Assembly (NCBI GenBank): GCA_035249305.1
Contig: DATFGQ010000056.1
Span: 72,015-136,014 of the forward strand
Length of the DNA: 64,000 nucleotides
DNA from: DASUNP01 sp035249305
GTDB lineage: Bacteria > Acidobacteriota > Blastocatellia > UBA7656
Direction: 5' to 3'
Of the stretch, positions 58,665 through 64,000 are shown piece by piece. The notes beneath the pieces were generated by a model, which saw nothing but the letters and a program-made list of their open reading frames with translations, did no database searches and was not told the DNA's origin. The position numbers and the translations under genes were made by a program. Positions within the stretch are counted from its first letter, which is position 1. Each line of letters starts with the position of its first letter.

Positions 58665-59141
58665 TTGATTGTTTTTTTCGGCGACCAGCTTGCCCGTCTT
58701 AAACCGCATCTCGTCATCTATCGCGTTCTTGATGTAATCGATCTCGACCACCGTCGGGTACCCCCACTCGGCATCGTAGTTGACCTTTACCAGATGGGCC
58801 TTCTTATCGATGGCCGCCTGTATGTAATCGAAGAGCTGGTCGACCGTGAAATAAAGCTCGTACTGCGCTTTATCGACCGCGTCTCCCGTGTTGGCTTGTT
58901 GTATCTGTTCGGCGACGCCTTCGCGCACCGTAATCTTCACGCGTTTGGTGTAGGCGGGCAGGCAGAAGCAGACTCGCTGAAATTCGTACTGGTAGTTCTT
59001 CGTAGTCTTCGAGTCCCATTTGCGGCGGTTCTTGGTCAAACGATTCTGCGCCTCATTCGGCGGGGCGGCAACCGCGCTCGATATTGAGAACAGGCAGACC
59101 GCCGCGACGAGCGCATGAAAGATTTGCTTGCGATGGTTCAT
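58659..59141 (-). CDS. Exported DUF6174-like protein
   Basis: A 160-residue secreted protein: signal peptide ~1-25, then the DUF6174 pattern NYQYEFQRVCFCLPAYTKRV (YxY...CFC), VKITVREGVAEQI, TVDQLFDYIQAAI, YDAEWGYPTVVEIDY. A disulfide between the CFC cysteines is likely. Function unknown. The 3' ends overlap ribF by 6 bp. Confidence 0.75.
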   Translation of the reverse strand: MNHRKQIFHALVAAVCLFSISSAVAAPPNEAQNRLTKNRRKWDSKTTKNYQYEFQRVCFCLPAYTKRVKITVREGVAEQIQQANTGDAVDKAQYELYFTVDQLFDYIQAAIDKKAHLVKVNYDAEWGYPTVVEIDYIKNAIDDEMRFKTGKLVAEKNNQS

Positions 59142-59204
59142 CCCTTTTACCCCCTTTGCTCTGGCCTAACTTGACAATAGTACAGCCTGCGGTAACTTAG
59201 CAAT

Positions 59205-60362
59205 ATGACGATTAGAACGATCGCGATCGCGCTTCTCATAGCCTTCCCGCTCGCCCGCCCCGCGGCGGCAACGCGACCGCCCGATAAAGATTACCTTGTC
59301 TACGTAGTCTGCGAGTCGGACGACAAGATCGCGCGCGTGCGCTTCGGCCCGGCAGGCGCGCGAGTCGAGCGCGAGATCGCGACCGGCGGTCACCCGACAG
59401 ACATCGATGGCCCGCACGGCATAGTCTTTTCGCCCGACAGACAGTTCTATTACGTCTCGCTCGGCCACGGCAGGCCGTTCGGCTCCGTGTGGAAGTACTC
59501 GGCTAAAGACGACTCTGTGATCGGGCGCGTCACGCTCGGCATGTTCCCCGCGACGATGGACGTGACTCCCGACGGCAACTTCCTCTACGTTGTCAATTTC
59601 AATCTCCACGGTGATATGAAGCCATCGAGCGTGTCGATAGTTGCCACCGACGAGATGCAAGAGATAGCGCGCGTGACGACCTGCACGATGCCTCACGGGT
59701 CGCGCATCAGCCCGGAGGGCATAAGACAGTACTCCGCCTGTATGATGGATGACCTGCTCGTGGAGATCGACGCGACGACGCTTCGCGCCTCGCGCCACTT
59801 CCTGCTGACGAAAGGCAAAGAGCTCGGGATGAAGGGGCCGCCCGCGTCTCACAATCATGGCCAAACCGCGACTCACGATACGAGCGGTCACGGGATGGAG
59901 CCGCCGAAGCCGGGCGACACCGCCTGCTCGCCGACGTGGGCGCAGCCGTCCGTCGACGGGAGATTCGTTTACGTGGCGTGTAACAAATCCGACGAGATAG
60001 TCGAGATAGATTCCGCCGCGTGGAAAGTGACTCGGCGGCTCGCGGCGAGGCCGGGCGTTTACAACCTCGCCGTGACGAAGAACGGGCGGTTGATCGCTAC
60101 GAACAAACGCGACGGCTCCGTCTCGATCATCGACCTGAAGACGGGCCGCGAGGCGGCGCGCATACCCACGAAGCGAAAGGTGATCCACGGCGCGGTCGTT
60201 ACGCCTGACGACCGCTACGCCTTCATCTCGGTCGAAGGGATAGGTTCGGAGCCGGGCACGGTCGAAGTGATCGACCTGGAGGCGATGAAGACGGTGGCCA
60301 CCGTCGACGTGCCGAGACAGGCGGCCGGGATCGACTTCTACAAGACCGAACCAAGCAAGTAG
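59205..60362 (+). CDS. Exported YVTN-type beta-propeller protein
   Basis: A 385-residue protein: signal peptide ~1-23 and about seven propeller blades with YVVCESDDKIARVRF, HGIVFSPDRQFYYVSLG, VTPDGNFLYVVNFN, SVDGRFVYVACNKSDEIVEI, NLAVTKNGRLIATNKRDGSV and VTPDDRYAFISVEG motifs. A His-rich insertion (ASHNHGQTATHDTSGHGMEP) lies in the middle and could bind metal. YVTN propellers are extracytoplasmic and often bind redox partners or polymers; the ligand is unknown. Confidence 0.85.
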   Translation: MTIRTIAIALLIAFPLARPAAATRPPDKDYLVYVVCESDDKIARVRFGPAGARVEREIATGGHPTDIDGPHGIVFSPDRQFYYVSLGHGRPFGSVWKYSAKDDSVIGRVTLGMFPATMDVTPDGNFLYVVNFNLHGDMKPSSVSIVATDEMQEIARVTTCTMPHGSRISPEGIRQYSACMMDDLLVEIDATTLRASRHFLLTKGKELGMKGPPASHNHGQTATHDTSGHGMEPPKPGDTACSPTWAQPSVDGRFVYVACNKSDEIVEIDSAAWKVTRRLAARPGVYNLAVTKNGRLIATNKRDGSVSIIDLKTGREAARIPTKRKVIHGAVVTPDDRYAFISVEGIGSEPGTVEVIDLEAMKTVATVDVPRQAAGIDFYKTEPSK

Positions 60363-60373
60363 TGCTGTGTGAA

Positions 60374-60551
60374 AATTCCCCGAAGGGGAAGTATTCAATA
60401 GCCAGGGGCACCGCCCCTGGAAATGAATCGTTAATAATGAGAAGCCCTGAAAGGGCGATACTCTTATCGCGCCCTTTCAGGGCTTCGTCTTGTATGCGTG
60501 CGTCACCCGGCGCGTTGCGCCGGGCTATCGAATCGCGCTCCTTCGGAGCTT
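60374..60551. repeat. Intergenic repeat element, GCCCTGAAAGGGC family, copy C
   Basis: CCCCGAAGGGG, ATTCAATAGCCAGGGGC hairpin, AAGCCCTGAAAGGGCG stem, CCCGGCGCGTTGCGCCGGG stem, then GCTATCGAAT. Same orientation as the other two copies. It lies between the YVTN gene and the convergent propeller gene. Confidence 0.9.
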
Positions 60552-60575
60552 TCACTCACCACTAATGACTGATCT

Positions 60576-62582
60576 TCAGTTCCCAGGCGCGGGGGTCGAA
60601 CCTTTATCGAGCGGCTTTCCGAGCTTGACGATCCAAAGGCCCGTGTTGATGTCGTTAAAGTAGATCAGGTCGCCGACCGGCTGCGCCCCCCAGGTCAGCG
60701 GCTGGTTCGCGCGGAAGCCCTGCGGGTCGCCCGTCCACACGCGAGCTATCTCGCGCCCCTGGCGGTAGAGGTCGCCGCGCAGCTCGCCCGACACGTCGAC
60801 TACTCGGCCGCCCCCGCTGTAGTAGCCCATGTACAACACGTCATCTTTCACCCAGATGTTGTGCGCGCCCGCTTCGGGCACTACGTACTCCGCCACCTTG
60901 CGCGGGCGTGTGATGTCTGAAACATCTATTACATGAGCTATGCCGCGGACGGGGAATCGGTCGCGGGCGTATATGTCGAAGATGGCCGGGAAGACTTCGT
61001 CGCCGATGAAGACATAATCCTTATAGCGGAAGACGGCGTGCGTTCCAGCGAGCCACCCCTCGCCGTAAAGCTCGTGATGGTTGAAGCGGAACTGGCTTAC
61101 GAGCCGCGGCTTTTCCGGGCTCCCTCCCTTGATGCCGTTGCCTACGTCTAAGATCACAAGGCCATGCCTCCAGTAGGCGAGGTAAGCCAGCCCGTCTTTC
61201 ACCTGAACGTCGTGCAGGTAGCGGGCGGCCATCGAATCTCCGAACGGAACGCGCGTGGCCCCCGTGAGCGGGCTCTCGACCTGCCACCGGGCGACCTCTT
61301 TAGGAGCTTTCACGTTCTTGAAATCGATCACGCGCATCGAGCCCGTCGCGTCGTCCGTCAGATAGACGTAATGGCCGTCGACGAACGCGCTGTGCACGCC
61401 GCCCGTGACGGTTTCGGTATATTCTGAAATCTTTTTCGGATGCGCCGGGTCAGAGGTGTCGAAGAACATTATGCCGTTCTTGCGGTTCGACGAGTTCTCG
61501 CGGGAGATGACCATTATCTTTCCGTCGGCAGTAGTGCTGACGTCGTTGATCAACCGTGCGTCGACCGTCACCGTGTCGGTGAGCTTAGGCTTCGAGGGGT
61601 CTGACACGTCATAGACCAGGACCTTGTCGTCTATCGTAGAGAGGTAAGCGTACTTTCCGATGATCCACTGCTCGGCGGCCTGAAAATCTTTCATAGGGAC
61701 GCGCCCGACTATTTCGACCTCGCGCTCGATGTTGCGCGGAGTGGCGACGACCGAAGCTATCGCCGCGTTATCGCCGCTCGTAGCTGTGACGATGTAAGTC
61801 CCCGGCCGCTCGGCGATGAACCCTCCGTCCGGTTCTATGATGGCCCCATCGCCTGTGACGCCCCAGCGCACCGAAGGGTTCTTGACGACTGAGCCGTCGG
61901 CCGCCTTCGCCATCACCTTGAACCGCACGACGTCGCCCGTGCGCGGGCTGATAGACTTCGGCTCGATTGAAATGCTGCGGACGGGGTTGGCGACTACTTC
62001 AATGGAGGCCGTCCCGGTCGCTCCGTCGGCAGTCGCGCGAATAGTCGCGCGGCCGGGCTTGAGGCCCATCACGAGTCCCGCCGCGTCTACGGTCGCGACC
62101 GCCGGGTCGTCTGAAGCCCAATTGATGGCGGTGATGACGCGCGGGTCGTTAGTCGCAGACATTGCGGTCGCGTTCAACTTCATCGCGCCGCCTACGACCA
62201 GCGGAGCGGGGAGCGCATCGATTAGGATCCGGGTGACTCGCGCAGGCTTAACGACCACTCGCGCGAAGGCGACCTGCTGACCAACGAGCGCGCCCACGCG
62301 CAAGACTCCGGGCTGAAACAGGGTGACCGTGCCCGACTCGTCGGCGGCTCCAACGTCACCCGGCGCGGCGAACCAGGCCGTGGCTGTTTGAGGGACCGCC
62401 TTGCCCGCCTCATCTTTTCCGATCACGGTGAACTTCAGTTGTTGCCCGACTTCTGCTTCGACCGTCGCCGGGTTGATCTCGATAGTCTTCACCGCGGGGT
62501 TCTGCCGCGCGGAGACGAGCGACCCGAAAGCGAGCGCCGCCAAAACGAGCGACAGAATCAAAAAAAGCTTTACCTTCTGCAT
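60576..62582 (-). CDS. Exported LVIVD-type propeller protein with Ig-like N-terminal domains
   Basis: A 668-residue protein: signal peptide ~1-25, about three Ig-like/Big_2-type domains (~30-285; repeats such as VKTIEINPATVEAEVGQQLK, VRSISIEPKSISPRTGDVVR, and the closing GTYIVTATSGD). A propeller (~290-650) follows with LVIVD-like blades (VLVYDVSDPSKPKLTDTV, IMFFDTSDPAHPKKISEY, LVILDVGNGIKGG, AHVIDVSDITRPRKVAEY). Likely surface-exposed and ligand binding. Convergent with the YVTN gene. Confidence 0.85.
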   Translation of the reverse strand: MQKVKLFLILSLVLAALAFGSLVSARQNPAVKTIEINPATVEAEVGQQLKFTVIGKDEAGKAVPQTATAWFAAPGDVGAADESGTVTLFQPGVLRVGALVGQQVAFARVVVKPARVTRILIDALPAPLVVGGAMKLNATAMSATNDPRVITAINWASDDPAVATVDAAGLVMGLKPGRATIRATADGATGTASIEVVANPVRSISIEPKSISPRTGDVVRFKVMAKAADGSVVKNPSVRWGVTGDGAIIEPDGGFIAERPGTYIVTATSGDNAAIASVVATPRNIEREVEIVGRVPMKDFQAAEQWIIGKYAYLSTIDDKVLVYDVSDPSKPKLTDTVTVDARLINDVSTTADGKIMVISRENSSNRKNGIMFFDTSDPAHPKKISEYTETVTGGVHSAFVDGHYVYLTDDATGSMRVIDFKNVKAPKEVARWQVESPLTGATRVPFGDSMAARYLHDVQVKDGLAYLAYWRHGLVILDVGNGIKGGSPEKPRLVSQFRFNHHELYGEGWLAGTHAVFRYKDYVFIGDEVFPAIFDIYARDRFPVRGIAHVIDVSDITRPRKVAEYVVPEAGAHNIWVKDDVLYMGYYSGGGRVVDVSGELRGDLYRQGREIARVWTGDPQGFRANQPLTWGAQPVGDLIYFNDINTGLWIVKLGKPLDKGSTPAPGN

Positions 62583-62687
62583 CGAATACCTCCCTGGATG
62601 CCGGCCTCTTTAAATATGCTTGCCGGAATTGTATTCACCGGAGCCTCTTCCTGCAAACCTCGGAAGAAACATGCGATTTGCAATAAC

Positions 62688-62832
62688 CTGTAGGGGCAGC
62701 CCTCGTGGCTGCCCGGATCGTCCGTAAGGACGATGACATCATCGCGCTAACGCGCGATCCGGGCAGGGACAAGCCCGCGCCGCGCGAAGCGCCGGGGAAC
62801 CCGTTCTGACGGGTCGCGCCATGGCCCCTACA
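62688..62832. repeat. Intergenic hairpin repeat, CTGTAGGGGC family, copy 4 (extended)
   Basis: CTGTAGGGGCAGCCC on the left and GGCCCCTACA on the right. The centre is TCGTCCGTAAGGACGA and TCGCGCTAACGCGCGA. An extra ~48 bp with GGCGCTTCGC-like hairpins near the right end make it longer than the other copies. Confidence 0.8.
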
Positions 62833-62923
62833 ATCATCTTCAACCAGCGCCGGCTTGAAACCACAAAAGATTAGTAGTACGCTTCCGGCCCGTGATCGAG
62901 AATAAAGAAGGAGATCATTAGAA

Positions 62924-63700
62924 GTGCCGACGTTGAAAGAGCTGTTCGATTTATCCGGCAAAGTCGCGCTCGTTACGGGCGGCTCGCGCGGGCTCGGCAA
63001 AGAGATGGCCGAGGGGCTGGCCGAGGCCGGCGCGAGCTTGATGATCCTGGCCAGACGAGAGCAATGGCTCACGCCCACTGTTGAAGAGTTTCGCTCGCGC
63101 GGCTTCAAATGCTACTCGGCGCTGTGCGACGTTTCAGACCCCGAGAGCGTTCAGGCGGCCGTCGATCAAACGATAGACACTTTCGGCCAGATAGATATTC
63201 TAGTCAACAACGCGGGCGTCACCTGGGGCTCGCCGGCCGAAGAGATGCCGCTCGACAAATGGAAAATGGTCCTCGACATAAACCTGACGGGCGCTTTCCT
63301 GTTCTCTCAAAAAGTGGGCCGCGAGATGCTCAAGCGAAAGCATGGCAACATCATCAACGTAGCTTCGATAGCTGGGCTGACAGGGACTATGGAGCACGGC
63401 CAGCACATCCTCGGGTACGTGGCGGCCAAGGGCGGGTTGATCGCGATGACGCGCGAGCTCGCGGCGAAGTGGGCGCGGCGCGGCATCCGCGTCAACGCCA
63501 TCGCGCCCGGCTTCTTCCCATCGCGCATGACGGAAAAGGTTCTCGAAGCGGCGCAGCCCCAGATCGAATCGGCGGTGCCGATGGGCCGCGTCGGCGGCGA
63601 AGGCGAATTGAAAGGCGTCGCAGTATTTCTCGCGTCCGCCGCATCCGGCTACATCACGGGTCAGACGATAGTCGTTGACGGCGGCAGCACTGCCACTTAA
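62924..63700 (+). CDS. Short-chain dehydrogenase/reductase
   Basis: A 258-residue classical SDR. The NAD(P)-binding TGGSRGLG is at residues 18-25, NNAGVTWGSPA follows, then the Ser in NVASIAG and Tyr~165-x3-Lys in GYVAAKGG. The TGQTIVVDGGST C-terminus is close to gluconate 5-dehydrogenase/3-oxoacyl-ACP reductase relatives. The substrate is not determinable. The start is GTG with AAGGAG ten bases upstream. No partner gene is evident, except that it precedes the ceramidase-like gene. Confidence 0.88.
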   Translation: MPTLKELFDLSGKVALVTGGSRGLGKEMAEGLAEAGASLMILARREQWLTPTVEEFRSRGFKCYSALCDVSDPESVQAAVDQTIDTFGQIDILVNNAGVTWGSPAEEMPLDKWKMVLDINLTGAFLFSQKVGREMLKRKHGNIINVASIAGLTGTMEHGQHILGYVAAKGGLIAMTRELAAKWARRGIRVNAIAPGFFPSRMTEKVLEAAQPQIESAVPMGRVGGEGELKGVAVFLASAASGYITGQTIVVDGGSTAT

Positions 63701-63733
63701 TTTGAAGGCTCAAATTTCAAACCTCAAAATATT

Positions 63734-64000
63734 ATGAACGAAATTTTTCAATTGCACTTGCGAACATCATCGTCATTGCCTGCGCGGCGGCGGCCGCGAA
63801 CGCGCAGGGAAAGATTATGGCTGGCGTCGGCAAATCAGACATCACGCCGACCATCGGCACTCCGCTCGCCGGATACGGCGCGCGGATGGGCAGGCCCTCG
63901 ACAGGCGTGCACGACGCGACCGAAGCGCGCGCTCTCATAATCGACAACGGCGAGCAGAAAATAGCTTTCGTGAGCGTTGACCACCTGGGATTCGATCACG
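63734..64000 (+). CDS. Neutral ceramidase-like gene, N-terminal part, apparent frameshift in signal peptide
   Basis: From 63817 the frame reads MAGVGKSDITPTIGTPLAGYG then a HDATEARALIIDNGEQKIAF segment and continues past the window. This is the N-terminus of neutral/alkaline non-lysosomal ceramidase-type hydrolases, extracellular enzymes that cleave amide-linked lipids. The ATG at 63734 is in a different frame. Adding one T to the T5 run at 63744-63748 would join them into a good signal peptide (MNEIFSIALANIIVIACAAA...) leading into this domain. Either the run is miscalled or the gene is broken; otherwise the protein starts at 63817 without a signal. The family is known to be exported, which favours the frameshift reading. 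Confidence 0.65.

Noticed and set aside
60362..60565. Open frames through the GCCCTGAAAGGGC repeats (also 32147-32335 and 60223-60555)
   Set aside because: They lie inside the repeats, and hairpin-derived peptide patterns recur in each copy; they are repeat DNA, not genes.

Overview
The window is GC-rich and bacterial. The gene content points to the phylum Acidobacteriota, probably a Blastocatellia-like lineage: two VWA proteins of the acidobacterial VWFA-related type, HYR/DUF11 and BNR surface proteins, several secreted beta-propellers, a PknB-type kinase with a long TPR tail, and very repeat-rich intergenic DNA. This assignment is an inference from gene families; no rRNA gene is present. 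I found no tRNA, rRNA, CRISPR array, intact insertion sequence or prophage. The sequence is chromosome-like, with housekeeping genes (pdxJ, ddl, asnS, rho, recQ, mazG, ribF) scattered among lineage-specific genes.

Layout. 1-2.9 kb: end of an F420-dependent oxidoreductase, then a microcompartment shell protein and an acylating aldehyde dehydrogenase with an unusual C-terminal tail. 2.9-5.6 kb: K+ channel, CorA and a coupled small membrane protein. 5.6-9.6 kb: two exported VWA proteins, a hypothetical and a GT2 glycosyltransferase. 9.6-13.7 kb: a surface-protein operon (HYR/DUF11 protein, then beta-helix protein) with a visible promoter and terminator. 13.8-19.2 kb: pdxJ, arginase-ddl, lytic transglycosylase. 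19.2-26.3 kb: asnS-GerMN, a zinc-ribbon membrane protein, a 65-aa membrane protein behind a near-consensus sigma-54 promoter, and recQ-rho. 26.5-32.3 kb: an M16 peptidase pair, then a Tat-lipoprotein FAD oxidoreductase coupled to a polytopic membrane protein. 32.5-37.5 kb: a tightly packed operon speD - DUF4178 - 60-aa membrane protein - DUF350 - membrane-fused spermidine synthase, ending near a secreted triple-repeat protein. 37.6-41.3 kb: small accessory genes including a VapBC-like pair. 41.4-47.3 kb: Ser/Thr kinase and a large BNR protein. 47.4-55.1 kb: MBL hydrolase, coxG-coxM-coxL-coxS (form II molybdenum hydroxylase) and cstA. 55.2-58.7 kb: mazG, DUF1844, PhnP-like hydrolase, ribF. 58.7-64 kb: DUF6174 protein, two beta-propeller proteins, an SDR, and the start of a neutral ceramidase-like gene that looks frameshifted.

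Two things stand out. First, the polyamine-type operon (34.6-37.5 kb) places two polyamine-biosynthesis enzymes with three membrane proteins under near-complete translational coupling, which suggests a membrane-associated polyamine modification or stress system rather than ordinary spermidine synthesis. Second, the intergenic DNA carries at least three structured repeat classes: ~100-bp hairpin elements with CTGTAGGGGC ends (4 copies), ~180-260-bp elements with a GCCCTGAAAGGGC core (3 copies), and inverted arrays of 7-8-bp tandem repeats whose unit differs between loci while the architecture stays the same. Some of these arrays run directly into start codons.
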